Below, in pieces: positions 1-11,800 of a stretch of 64,000 bases of DNA; the stretch's first letter is position 1, and every line of letters begins with the position of its first letter. The notes beneath the pieces were generated by a model. That model saw only the letters and a program-made list of their open reading frames with translations, did no database searches and was not told the origin of the DNA. Both the position numbers and the translations under genes were made by a program. Source of the stretch: Cristatella mucedo. Taxonomy: Eukaryota; Bryozoa; Phylactolaemata; Cristatellidae. Location: positions 4,823,501 to 4,887,500 of the forward strand of contig WPIO01000013.1 in assembly GCA_009760855.2 (NCBI GenBank). The letters are read 5' to 3'.

Positions 1-222
1 ATCAGTGTCAGTGATGCCCGGACAATATGAGAGGCGCCCCGAGAAGAATTTGGAGATCAATAGTATCAAACGCTGCCAAATCATCAAGCGAAATAGGCGG
101 AGAGACTTTAACTAAGTCTGTCTTCATGAGAAGGTTGATACAAACCCCAAGCAATGCTAACTCGGTTAAGTGTTTAGTTGTAAAACCAGACTGGATTTTA
201 CTTTATAGGTTCGGAGTTTCAC
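1..222 (-). mobile_element. L2/CR1-like LINE fragment (reverse transcriptase part), cut by window edge
   Basis: Read on the minus strand, this stretch follows the reverse transcriptase segment of the better copy at 59296-59505, base for base with many substitutions and small indels. It covers the part before and across the block that reads AAFDTID in that copy. No open frame survives. It is a decayed 5'- and 3'-truncated copy, and may continue to the left of the window. Confidence 0.75.
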
Positions 223-1090
223 GTTTTGGTTCTTGCTCCGGCTACAATTAGTCCGGCCACTTCTAGACAAACTAAGAGCCAGAAAACATCCCGGTGTCAA
301 GCGTACTTTCAGCTGATAAGAAGTTATTTCTGCTTTCCCAAGGTAAAATTCTAGCTTTACGCCCGTGTCTAACTCGCTGTGTGGGAACCATGTGATCTTG
401 TGGGCGGGAGGACACGGCTAACGGCTGTTTTCCCCTCTTCATAAAGGTCATGACGCAGTTAAGTTTAGCTCCCGGTTGCATTCACGTTGCATGCACGTGG
501 CATATTTACCGACCGTCAGTTTTCCAACTTTCAAGTTGAAAGACTGTTAGGCTAAAGAGGTCACTGACAGTCTCAGCCCTAGGGCATCCCGACTCCAATG
601 CCACCAATTGATCGTGGGGTTCATTGCTATTTAGAACTGTCTCGGTATTCCCTGGAGCTGACCAGAAAGTCCGTAGACGCTGTGAAACTGCAGTTTGACT
701 GAGGACGTTTTTGCATTTCTTTTCGTGTTTCTGACAGCCGGGTGTAGGCAGCAGCTGCATGCCTCAATCCAGTCGGCACTCTAAGTTAAGGGCTGAAACC
801 CTGACTAGCCGAAAAAAAGCCAGTCCTGCCTATTACACAAAAAGGTGGTTAACAGTTCGTCCTAACTATGTGTCAAACTGCACATTGTTGGATTTGTATT
901 TCAGCAGCAAAAATCTTTTCGTTCGGCATTAGTGTAAATCGACTGAACGGTAGGTGGAGCAGACTGCTCGTAGCACTGGCAGCAGCTCAGTGGACACTGA
1001 CTCGACGATCGATGATGGCTTCGAGCTTGATACGCTCGGCGGAGCAAACCTATCTTTGTTTCTGTGATCATTTGTAGACCTCCGGCAGTC
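223..1090. other. Intergenic stretch upstream of the ISG12-like gene
   Basis: No recognisable gene or repeat is seen. The short open frames here lack homology I recognise. The promoter and any 5' untranslated exon of the ISG12-like gene starting at 1091 should lie here, but no TATA box or clear initiator can be supported. Confidence 0.4.
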
Positions 1091-1166
1091 ATGGAATTTC
1101 TCGGAACGGCGATCGCAGGACTCGTTGGCGGTGGTCTCGCCATTGCAGCTGCACCTGTAGCTCTCG
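1091..1166 (+). CDS. ISG12-like gene, coding exon 1
   Basis: It starts at ATG 1091 in the context cagtcATGG and ends before the donor GTAAAT at 1167. It encodes 25 residues beginning MEFLGTAIAGLVGG, leaving one base (phase 1). An antisense open frame over this exon has no recognisable homology. Confidence 0.8.
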
Positions 1167-3928
1167 GTAAATACCTTCTGCTTGCCACATCTGCTTTTTC
1201 ACAATGCTCAGCTAGTTTTTGACAGAAACTTGACTCCTCGACGTCTCGCAGCAACCCGAACGATTGGTATGTTGACTTAAATACAGGTAACTCTGGTCCA
1301 AGTGAATCTGTAAACATAAACTCGGGATATTGGAAAGTGTTGCCGCCGAGTGACGTAGTTTATTATTGTACTAAAGGTTGCTTCATTAGTGAGGTCGCCC
1401 CTCCTTTATCAGGGTAAGTCAGCGTCAGACTCCACGGCGAGTAGTGAATCTCCGAGAAATATGATTATTTACTGTAAATCTAACGTTTTCCCAGCTAGAA
1501 CCGAGAAAAGGTGTTCAAGACCCTCTAAATGAGGTTTTTAACATTGTTGCAGCCCTCTGGCCACGAAATAATACCCCTTTAGTCATCAATACATTTTGAC
1601 TGAATCTGCTTTTTAGCCAGTTTGCCTACGGTACACCAGGCGGTTTCACCTTGACCCATAGTTCAGCACTATCTGACTCAAGACACCACGTTTATTTTTG
1701 GAACCGCAGCCTACTGCTGATTGGCTGATTATCACGACTACCTAGGCGGATTGGCGTCAGCCGAGGCTACATCAGCTACAGCTGATGGGAGCCTGTTCCT
1801 GAAGAGGAGCCAATGGCATTAAGATTGTAACAGATGCTGGCTTGCTCAGCCAAAGATGTTAGCTTAGGACTGGCATATATTGGACCTGTCTGTCGTTTAT
1901 TCTCCGTTCATATTTGCAATGGTCGACGTTCTTTTTGTCGGCTGCGTTATTCACACGCTCGCAAAGTGTGGAAATCACGGCCGACTGTAGTAGGACATTC
2001 TCTGCTCTAAAAGGAAGCAAACAGCACAGCTTATTCCCGTGGCATTAGCTCCGTCCAAGTCAGCCGCTCATTTTCGGCTAGAGCGTGCGGAAAACGTTCG
2101 CATTTACCACTAACCAGCAACGATTTGTCTAATAAAACGTTTCAGGGTCATAATTATTCATTAATATTATTAATATTAATTATTAATAGTATTTAATAAT
2201 ATTATAATTATTCATTTAAAATCCCAATTGAATCAGTAAGAGGGTCGAATACGAGTGAAAGAGTGCTGAGTGAGAGTGCGCTAGTCAGTGAATGCGAGTC
2301 TGAGCTCGTCGGAGCAGTTCGGTGCACATCGGGGGGGGGGGGGGGCGCGGAGGAGGAGGTGCGTTGGAAAAGAGGGGCGGCCCCCACATAGTTACAAGCT
2401 ACATCGTTCCCAGCTACAGGAGGGCAATTACCCAGCTGCCCCAGCCCCCCCCCACCACCCACTTGACTCAGTCGCTGCTTTCGTCAGGCTTTAGCTTGAC
2501 TATACGCTTCCGTCGTTATGTGTGCGTGACGTAAGACACGCTAACGATAACCAGGAGCAGAGTTGTACTTACAACACATTCTTTACACAAAACTAAGGGG
2601 GGGGAGTGCAGCAGACCAGGCGATGCCCAGCAGACTATTGTTGCTAGAGAACTTCGTCCCGACGTTTTTCTGGGACTAAACAGCAAGTAGCTGGTCGGTC
2701 GTACGGCCCTAGGTTTTTAACTAATTTTTCAAATTATTTGGTTGACCCTCGAACTGTGAATCGTACCAACTTAGCTTATAACATACTTCTTCTAGCTATT
2801 TTGAATTTTCGGCAACGAAGACTATAAGAAAGAAAGAGCTTTTACCTGCTCTCATCAACAGCTCAAAGCTGGTAATAAGGGGCTACCTGCTGTAGGATTT
2901 GAACCAATTACATAATAAGTTGACTTCAGCACCTTAGTCTTTTTGCTAATACTAGGATACTAGGGGCAGATGCTATTACGCGCATTGCACCAGCGACGAG
3001 GTGAAGAAGCAGTTCTTTTGACCTCTTTAGACTCAAAGATAGACACACTAAAAAGAAAACTACCAGAGTTAATCTACCTGGCGCGGATAAAAACGTCATG
3101 CAGGAAGCAAAAAGTTCATCTGTTTTTTGCGACCTTCTGCCACTAACCTTGATCCTTTTGTACTAACTATTTTTGAAGCTCCTTGGTTCCATGCTAACTG
3201 AACTACATCGCATTTATGAGTTAGTGGTTATGATAGCTTCAAGACATCAAATAGCATGTGAAGTTTTCCGTCGCTACACACAGACGGACAACCTTGCACA
3301 CATTTGACTTCATCGGAATCTAATTTTTGAAAAAATTAATTGGCGAGTGGTACGTTCAAAATTCCTTCTGCCGCTGCGTACAGCGACAGGAGCCTAAGTG
3401 GCTTCTACGTACTCACTGCAGCCATCGACTTATTGCCTTTTGTAAGTCTCGAAATCCACAGCCTTTATGTGTGAGTGCATCGTCACTGCTTGACTGAGAC
3501 CTGTGCGGTCGTCTTATTTCTTTCATATTTCGTTAGTTGGGCTAGCTAAATTGAGACTATACCTTTGTTGTGTTGACAAAATTCATAAGTACAAGCAATG
3601 ACCGATCAGCTGGAGAATATCTAGTTATTTCTCTGCACGTGTGCTAGCTAAGCGATGCAACTGCAACGTTCTGCGTCTCCGTTTGACACGAGAGTAAGTG
3701 ATTCTGTCGATTGCAGGATTGGCGGGATTTACCGCCGCAGGCGTTGCTGCTGGATCTATCGGAGCCGCGATGATGTCAACTGCCGGCAACGTGGCGGCCG
3801 GAAGTTTGGTGGCGGCTCTGCAGTCAGCCGGTGCTGCTGGCATAGGCTCAGCTGTATACGTTGCGCTGGGCGGTGCAGGAGCAGGTGTCGGAATGATTAC
3901 TCATGCGGTAGTCAACGGAGACAACTAG
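1091..3928 (+). CDS. ISG12/IFI27-like small hydrophobic protein, two coding exons
   Basis: Coding exons are 1091-1166 and 3717-3928, joined in phase 1 (25 codons plus one base, then two bases plus 70 codons including TAG), giving 95 aa. The product is a Gly/Ala-rich, hydrophobic protein of the ISG12 (IFI6/IFI27) family. Exon 1 encodes a hydrophobic stretch with VGGGLAIAAAPVAL. Exon 2 opens with the family hallmark GFTAAGVAAGSIGAAMMS, followed by VAAGSLVAALQSAGAAG, which matches the conserved repeat of the ISG12 domain. Family members in vertebrates are interferon-induced and associate with mitochondrial or nuclear membranes, affecting apoptosis and antiviral responses; the function in this animal is unknown. 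The length fits the family. Donor G|GTAAAT and acceptor TTGCAG|G are acceptable. A polyadenylation signal AATAAA follows at 3998. The gene converges on syntenin. It could have an extra 5' untranslated exon. Confidence 0.85.
1167..3716 (+). other. Intron 1 of the ISG12-like gene
   Basis: The 2.55-kb intron has GT at 1167 and AG at 3715-3716. It contains an AT-rich self-complementary stretch at 2150-2220 (runs of attaata/tattaat), a poly-G run at about 2330-2345 and a second short G run near 2597. I recognise no LINE, SINE or coding exon inside it. Confidence 0.7.
2150..2220. repeat. AT-only imperfect palindrome
   Basis: About 70 bases consist almost entirely of A and T, in alternating attaat and attatta blocks that can pair with each other. 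It is low-complexity DNA inside the ISG12-like intron. Confidence 0.6.
3717..3928 (+). CDS. ISG12-like gene, coding exon 2 with stop
   Basis: It begins after the acceptor gattgcag and completes the split glycine codon, encoding LAGFTAAGVAAGSIG and the rest of the ISG12 domain. It ends at TAG 3926-3928 after the residues VVNGDN. This exon carries nearly all of the family signature, so the family call rests on it. Confidence 0.88.
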
Positions 3929-3997
3929 AGACAGGTTTACCTATCGGAACTGGCTACTATTTGCCAGTGCTGCATTCGGGACAGTGTTAACTACAGC

Positions 3998-4003
3998 AAT
4001 AAA
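3998..4003 (+). terminator. Polyadenylation signal AATAAA of the ISG12-like gene
   Basis: AATAAA lies 70 bases downstream of the ISG12-like stop codon in the sense direction, a normal distance for a short 3' untranslated region. Confidence 0.6.
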
Positions 4004-4179
4004 AATGCCGCTTCTTCAACCAGTGCCTTGCTTGTTACATTGAGTTCTTGTAAGAAAAGGATTGAGAAACTTAAGAAACCAAGAGTCTATCCCTAAACCG
4101 TTTTTTCCGGATGATTAGTACATTGGCACGCTGGATATCGCTTGCAGTGTTATGAGATTTTGCGAGTCCATCAAGATTG

Positions 4180-4650
4180 AGTTACAGGGTTCGAGAGCAA
4201 ACCTATTTGAGGCACGGTCACTGGGAGATTGGAGGATGTGATTTGAGGCACACAAAAGCATTTTGAGACAGCCGAGCGAGTTGTACGATGGCTAATACTG
4301 TTGGTAAGTAGTTTCGATAGGTGAAGAAGAAAGAAGCACGAAAATGAAGAGATCTAAAATACAGTGCAAGAACCTTGAAGTCGATATGCTGCTCGATTTG
4401 AAGCGACTGCAGGTCGACAAAAGGTGAAGTAATCCGCCAACTGCGACGCTCATTACAGATCAGCCCGGCTGCACAGTTGTATGCCAACCATTACTTCCTC
4501 ATTGCAAAGGCTGGTACATATGCAGCAGTGAATTAGATAATCGAGATGTGACGAAATAAATGCATGGACTAACGTAGATGTGGTATCGCAGTCTAAGCAC
4601 GCCCGAATTTCTGAAATGTTGAGAAAAGTTGACAGTTCCGAGTAAACCCC
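4180..4650 (-). mobile_element. L2/CR1-like LINE relic, C-terminal part
   Basis: The minus strand contains a decayed copy of the LINE region that reads [16 protein letters not shown] and [15 protein letters not shown] in better copies. Here the surviving frame reads NCAAGLICNERRSW and HIDFKVLALYFRSLHF. It is degenerate at both ends, with no tail recognised. Confidence 0.7.
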
Positions 4651-5775
4651 AAAAATGTTGTATATGCTAGTGAAAGCTTAAGCAAAACTACGTTACGGTA
4701 CTCCTGCCTTTTGAGAATTAATATCTATTAGGATCTTCAGCCTGCCATCAATGGAAATAGCCTCAAATCCTGGCGAGGGATTAAAAACAATGGCTAGCCG
4801 TGAAGCCAAGTTTCACTTCACTAACCCTCGTATGCGTCGCGTGGTTGCCATACGCGATACCTGAAGTAAGAGCGCAAAGTGTAGGAGATTTTAACTGATG
4901 CGCTAGCACATATGGAATGCATGCAAACTCACTCCGGAATCTGCACTCGCTTCCAGCGATAGCATTTTGTTGGGAGAAGTCAACATCGTTTGCACTAACC
5001 GTAGTAACTGTGAATAAACATCAGTCGAATGTACGCTCAAAAGTTTCAAATGTTTCTCACGGCTTTTACGTCGTTAGCTTTTGCACCCACATATACCAAG
5101 ACTGTATATTCTGCTAACAGCACCTAGCTCGGCAAAGCCGTGTGGGGTGAAGGTAAGTCTAACGAACTTTGATGTGGCTAGCATTGCCAATTTACCATTC
5201 CCAAAGCTTTCGAGCCGAAGTCATGTGGACAACTGCATGCTTCTCATGCACAGTAAAGTAAGTTCTGCTGCAGGCAATCGCAGCACATAGATATTTTGGC
5301 AGGAGTGTAAAAAAAACTTAGCTATATCAGTTTATGTAGGCATTGACAGCTGCACAAAATTACACTTTGCTGAAGAATAGGCGATTACAGACTATAGGTG
5401 CTCATAGAATGCAAGCACAACTGCAGCTACGAGAATCAATCAAAGCCTCGAACAAGGACACACTTTTGGCTCTGCCAGGTGATGAAAGCAGTTACATAAA
5501 AGACGTGTGAAACACGGCTCCACCGCACCTGCTGGGAACTGGCTGGAACTATGCAGCACTACACAATAGGATGTCCCAATGAGCAAGGATGACAAGACGG
5601 TAGTGTTGGCACAGAACAGAAGCAGCTAAACATGATGCATGCAATTGTCAATGTGCACAACCAGGTAGTCAAGGCCCCCTTCAAGCAGGCACCTCCAGAA
5701 GGCGACTTTAGAACGACCTCGGGTGTGTTGCAAGGTCATGTGGCATCGGTGCACGAGCCATGGTGACCATGTTCT
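4651..5775. other. Region between the ISG12-like gene and syntenin, probably including the syntenin 3' UTR
   Basis: No gene or known repeat is recognised. Because the syntenin stop codon lies at 5776-5778 on the minus strand, its 3' untranslated region must extend downward into this stretch. No convincing poly(A) signal on the minus strand could be chosen. Confidence 0.35.
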
Positions 5776-5830
5776 TCAAGCATCTGGTATAGAGTGATCC
5801 ATCAACTTCCTAATAAGACTGTTGCCCATG
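5776..5830 (-). CDS. SDCBP: Syntenin coding exon 6 (terminal)
   Basis: It follows a pyrimidine-rich acceptor (TTGTTGTTGCAG) and completes a split cysteine codon. It encodes [17 protein letters not shown] and the stop TGA at 5778-5776. The LMDHxIP block is the conserved extreme C-terminus of syntenins, which confirms that the preceding exon does not end at its in-frame intronic stop. Confidence 0.92.
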
Positions 5831-8800
5831 CTGCAACAACAATGTGCAATAGCATGAAATAATAGTTGAGCATTATTACAGCATTTGATAATGAAATATA
5901 AATCATAGTACATGCACTATACATTAGCTAAAAAGGAAGCATGTAAACTGAGCAGTGATATTAATGTCCGATGATAATAATAACAGTAAGATATTTGTAT
6001 AGTGCCCAAATAGAACTGAGTAACTTTCTAGGTGCCTTTAATAAACTAGTGGGGAAGCAGGTGAAGTGGTTCGTGATAACTTTGGCCGATTCGTTTTCTT
6101 TAGTCGCTCATGTGCCCGGCCCCATTCACAGCATAAATTAAACACTCGATATAATGAACATTCTTTTATCAGTGTATGCTGTCAACTCATAATGATCAAA
6201 TTCTCAACACCTGACACTATGCAGATCTCATTCAGCCTGACGCATATGCCCATTTTGGTATCGAAAATCATCTGTGAATGGCAAGCCCTTCCTCACCCCT
6301 CCTCCATATAACCAACCCTTACTAGCGGAATGCTGTACAACGTAGCACTAGCCTATGTGTAGGATGAGTTTACTACTCTGACTAAGCACATAGTATACCA
6401 TTGCCAGATAGCCTATGGCCTACTGCAGACATTAAAACACCTAGAAATACTATGCACAAGCTTGAGAAAGCATGATATCAATGATCAGGACTGAATGCTC
6501 ATCGACTAGCATACAAGGACTAGTGTAGGTTGTACAATTCAGCATAGTTAAGGTCAAGCCTGGGATAACCAAAACATTATTAAAATCTCAGGTTCACAAT
6601 CCAAATTGCCGATATCGACATCATGTTTTGTCTCTGAATCCTAAAAGAATTCTTTGTGAGGCCACTCACTACGAAAACAACACTGGACCAGGAGAGCTTA
6701 CGCAACCGCCGTGCCTCCCTACTGGCGTTCCCATGAAACACTGGAATATGCAGTGACAGACCAGTTCAACCCTTACGTCGAAACTTCGAATCTAGCCAGT
6801 AAGTTCCGGTCTTGGAGAGCTAACCACTCCAATGAATCAGCACTGCAGTCTGAGTCTAGAAAAGACTTTCTCATGAGAAAGGCAGCTTACATAAGAGTCG
6901 TTATGCTAGATCTGCAGCTTCATCTCTCGCCATGTTTTAATAGCCTCAGCTACTTCTGCTGTGGGTCTTTCGACAACATTTGATACTACTAGTGACTCAA
7001 GTCTTTCACGAGTGCCCATCATCTTGCCTGGGCATCACTTGCACTACACTCCAATGGTTTAGGTCATATCTCAGAGGGAGACTTCAGCGCATCGATTGCA
7101 ATGGGCGACTCTCAACCGAGGAACCTCTTAATTATTGGGCACGCCAGATCATCTCCCTTATTCTCACGGTTTATACTCTCCCTCTTGCTGGCTTGGACTT
7201 CAAGGTTTTGTTGCTCACTTTTAGGTCACTTCTTTCTTTGGCTCCAGCCTATCTCTCAGATATACTCCCCCATCAGGCCAAGCATCTTACCACCCGCTTT
7301 TCGGAATCCAAAAGTCTACCAATACCTCGTACAAACCTCAAATCCTTTGGAGACCGTGCATTTAGTTCGTATGCTCCAAAAGCCTGGAACTCCTTCCTGA
7401 CCTGCGTCAGAACATCCCCTGACCTGACCACATTTAAAAAGAACTTAAAAACGCACTTATTTAGGACAGCATTTAGTGGGTCCCTGTGATTCGTCCTTTA
7501 TGTGCTTATTCGTGCTGACACTGTGCATGCTGCCACAAACCACATTTGCATACTGACCCTGTGCATGTCACCCCTAACCACGTTATTCATTTTCTTTGTT
7601 TATCAAGCATGAGATTACTTGCATTCAATTGCATTTCCCTTTGCAGCAAAGTTTAAGCGCCTAGAGAGAGATTGAGTTCTCTGAGGGCCCTTTATCGTGC
7701 ATTATTATTCTTATTCTTGGTTCACTAGTTTTCACGATTGACACTCTTATTTCTTGCCGACATAATTGACAATCACTATTTAGGCTTGAATTGCTCTACA
7801 GATGACATACAGCTGTGCATGTGCTCTGATCCCTCTGTGCCTTCTAGCACTTCGAACTCTTTCAACTCCCTTGCTGAGTGCATTGCTGACCTTCCTACAT
7901 GGATTGCAGCCAACTTTCTCAAATTCAATGACCCTAAAACCAACTTGCTATGGGCAAACCTAGTGGCTGCTCACAAATCGAAAGGTCTAGCCCTCAAAGT
8001 ATGACTTGGTAAGCAAACCTCCTGCGGCAACTGGATGCAACCTGTGTGACCTGCTCCAAAGTGGCATTTAACAAGATGGCCACATCAGCTCCACAGCAAA
8101 GCCTGCCTACTCTTAGCCATGCATCAACTGCAAAAACTTAAGCACACTTAGACAAGGATTCAACCGCCAAGCTGGCCTACACATTTGCGATAACCTGCTT
8201 AAGCTTATGTAACTCGCTACTCACAGGTCTTCCTGCCTGTGCAGTAAACAACTGGTACAAAACTCTGCAGCTAGGCTTAAAATAAATATAAATATAACTC
8301 ATTTATATAGCGACTAAGAGAACTTAGTCCCTATTCAGCCACTTCACATATGCCTCGGTGCTCGAGCCCAAGACCTCAGTCAAACCTTGGTAGGGGCGAG
8401 CACCTTAACCACTGGACCAAACCTTGTATGTCTTAAAAAATGCAGCTGTCACATTACACCAATCGTCACCAACCTTCGCTGGATTCCCATAAGGCAGCGG
8501 ATCGACTTAGAGGTTTTGTCAACCACTTTTAGATACCTTCGTTCTCTTGCTCTGGCCGACCTATACAAGATATCTCCTGATAAGACTCTGCATCGTACCA
8601 GCAGCTGACTTCTGACTCGAGTCGGTTAACTTGCTCTTTTAGACAACCTCAAGGAGACGTATGGAGACCGTGCCTAAAGTTTGCACTCTTCTAAACCTGG
8701 AACTCACCTCTGACAATAAGACAAATTAATGGTTTAGCAAGCACCTAGAGATAGATTGGAGTTGTTTGACGGCGCCATTATCAAGCTTGTCATTATTGCT

Positions 8801-11800
8801 CTGATACCATTATAAGACACAATTTATGCGACAGCATGCCAATATGTAATGTAATGTATCTCCGTCAGTAACTCCACAAAGTCATAAAGACCACGTGGGC
8901 GTTACGCAGGAGAGTTTTGTATAGCGCACTCACAGCCTAAGCGGCTTTCGGTACGAATTCGGTAGCCAACAGACTTCGTCTCACGCAACAAAGAGAAAGT
9001 GGGAAGCATAGCAGAGTTAGGAGAGCAGTTGAGGTAGTGAGTGGCATAGAAGTAGCAGTTCAGGACCGCTGAAAAAGATGTGCCATAGTCGGCAGTTGGA
9101 GAGTAGATGTCGTTGCGTAACAATTGTGGAAGCGAGTTCCACAGTCTAGGACCTGCAGAGCTAAAGCTTCCGTCGCCAACTGTCTTTAAGCGGAGGAATG
9201 GGACAGCTAATTTATTGTCCACACAGGACCTGAGGGCGCGAACAGGCTGAAACTGATGTAGCAGTTCAGCTAGGTATGAAGGAGCCAAGCCGTGGCGGGC
9301 CTTGTGGGTCAGCGTAAGAATATCAGGTTATCAGGCCTACATAGCAGGAGCAGGCCACAGAAGATTCACCACTAACAACTTATTTGCAATCGTTGACACC
9401 TCTGTGACAGTTACTTCATACCAATATCCACAGGTAAAACTCACCACTTGACAACATGCTCGTACAGTACAGTTGGCATGAACGTGATCGTCACTGTCGG
9501 CGGAGACTGAGCGAAAATCTCAGCAATATCTTTGTCCTTTAGGCCGACAACGTTCTGACCATTAACCTCGATCAGCTGATGATCGATCAGAACACCATTG
9601 CGAGCAGCAGACGAATCTTTGACGATAGCAGTAATTCTGCCATTGTCGTAAACGAAACCGATGTGGCCTGTGCTGTCCTTCTGCATGGTAATGATTCGTT
9701 CGAATGGCCTAGAAATTATTAGTCACTGATAAACACAACTGCATAAATATTCGCGGCAGACATTACCTACTGCCAGTTAAGACATGCAACACCAGGTTGA
9801 TCAATACAACATTCGGCCGACACGACGAGTCAACATCTCACAGACGACACTACATCAGGCCAATTTTCACACAGACCACTTCAAACTGACACGGACTCCA
9901 AAATCTGGACTATATGTGCACTTCATCTGCATCCTCTGCACCAATCTGCTCTGACATCTTGCCTTTCACTCGGTAGGGCCACAATTTAAATAAATATAAT
10001 CAATTAGCATAGCGACCTAAGAGAACTTAAATCTCTATCCAGGCACTTCACACATGACAGAGCTCGAGCCTCCGACCGTGGTCACCAAAGGTGGACACAC
10101 TAACCCTAGAGCCAAAGCGGGTCGGCAGGCGTTTGGTGTCCTTTCTGGCCAGCGCACAAGCAAGCCCTCGCAGTAAGGTCACTCCGACACGCACTGCAAG
10201 CTCGGTGCTCGGGGCGACACTGTCACGCAGCCCAAGCAAGGAGTTCGCAGTGCATCCACAACGAGGTACCAAGGCACTTTAAAATGACACAAAATATATT
10301 GTGTCAACATCAGAAACCAGATGGATTGACTAACACGTGTTCGGGCTTGTGCAACGACTCGCTTACAGTTGGCACAAAACTCTGCAGCCAGGTCTGTCGT
10401 CATCGGTGCAGCTGCCACGTGACGCCGCTTCTCACAGACATGCACTGGCTCGCCACTAAGCAGCATATCGACTTCAAGGTTTTATCACTCACTTTTGAGT
10501 TCCTTCGTTACCTTGCTACAGACTGCCTATCCGAACAACTTTCCAATCAAGCCAGGTATTATACTGCCCACACTTCTGACTGAATTCGTTTAGCTGTTCC
10601 TCGAACCAACGCCATATCCTTCGGAGGCCGTGCCCCTAGTTCATATGCTCCCAAAGCCTGCAACTCACTCCCGACTGACGGCACGACATCGCCAGACTTG
10701 ATGGGATTTAAACAGAAGCTAAAAGCGAATCTGCTTCTCACACACCATCTGCTGGTTCAGCACCGTGAATCGTCCTTCGTCTGCTTAAGCATGCTGCCGC
10801 TAGGCATGTTATCACTAGCCATATTCACATGCTTCCTTTACAGCTCATGCAAAGTGCCCGAAAAGACGGTTGATTCTCCAAGGGACCCAAACGAGTTTCT
10901 TGTATGTTCTTGTTAATATTATTATCACTATTATCAAGTACTTGGGTCATAAAACACTTGAACATACTGCATTTACATGCATCCAAGAGGCTCGGCCTTC
11001 ACAACCAGCGCCTCTGCAGCTGCTCAGCGGAAGTCTGCAATTGGCAGCTTGCCCTTCCTGCCCCCCCCCCCCTCCCACTCGCCCCCCCCCAACGGCTCGG
11101 CCAACACAGCGAGGCAGCACGAGACTCGCAACTGCGACGGCAGAGCGGCGAAGCAAGGACGGCGAGGGACGAGCAACAACCGACAAGCAGCGGCGGCAAG
11201 GGCCTGGCAGCCGCTACTGCAGCAGACGATGAGTAACAGGCTATCGAGGGAGTGCACCAAAGTGCTCTGGGTAAAGCAGAGAGCAGGCAGGCAGGGCAAT
11301 CCGAAGAAGACGCCGAGACCTTGGCTGGCGCCAGCCCTCCTGCTCCTGCCACAGAGGAGAGGAATGGCAGGGCGGCAGCAGCTCCTCCTACTATCCATTG
11401 CTACGCCCCTCCTCACCTGTCTCGCACGGCCATGGTGATTCGCTCCGGCGAGCATTTCTTCAGGTAGCTCATGGCTCTGTCGGTGTCCCATCCAGCGACG
11501 TTCTCGCCGTTGATTTGCAGGATCTGGTCGCCGAAGCGCAGTCCGGTGAGAGCAGCTGCAACGCCCCGCCACCGATCGGTCAAGAGCCACGGATCACGTG
11601 ACAGCGACGGCTCATGCACTCACAGCCCCAACTCGTCTCAGCATCTGGCCTTTCGCTAGGCTCATGCTGCTGCTGCAGCAAGAGGAAAGGGCAGGCGAGA
11701 GGGGGCGGTAGCTGAGCCAGCCAGTGGGCAAAGGCAGGCCTCACCCAGCAGGCAGGAGGCGAGCGAGCAGACACACTGGTCTCTCGGGCAAGCAGAGGCA

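Larger units (their letters stand above)
5831..9444 (-). other. Syntenin intron 5
   Basis: The 3.6-kb intron, GT at 9444-9443 and AG at 5832-5831, contains a LINE tail relic, two sense-of-plus-strand LINE copies (one interrupted by a SINE2) and a minus-strand family-B LINE fragment. Between 6080 and 6650 I see no recognisable feature. Confidence 0.85.

Noticed and set aside
2288-2534. Gly/Arg-rich and Pro-rich frames around the poly-G run
   Set aside because: Caused by the homopolymer inside the ISG12-like intron.
10870-11659. Many open frames on both strands around 10.9-11.6 kb
   Set aside because: They arise from GC-rich composition near syntenin exon 4; only the minus-strand PDZ frame has homology.
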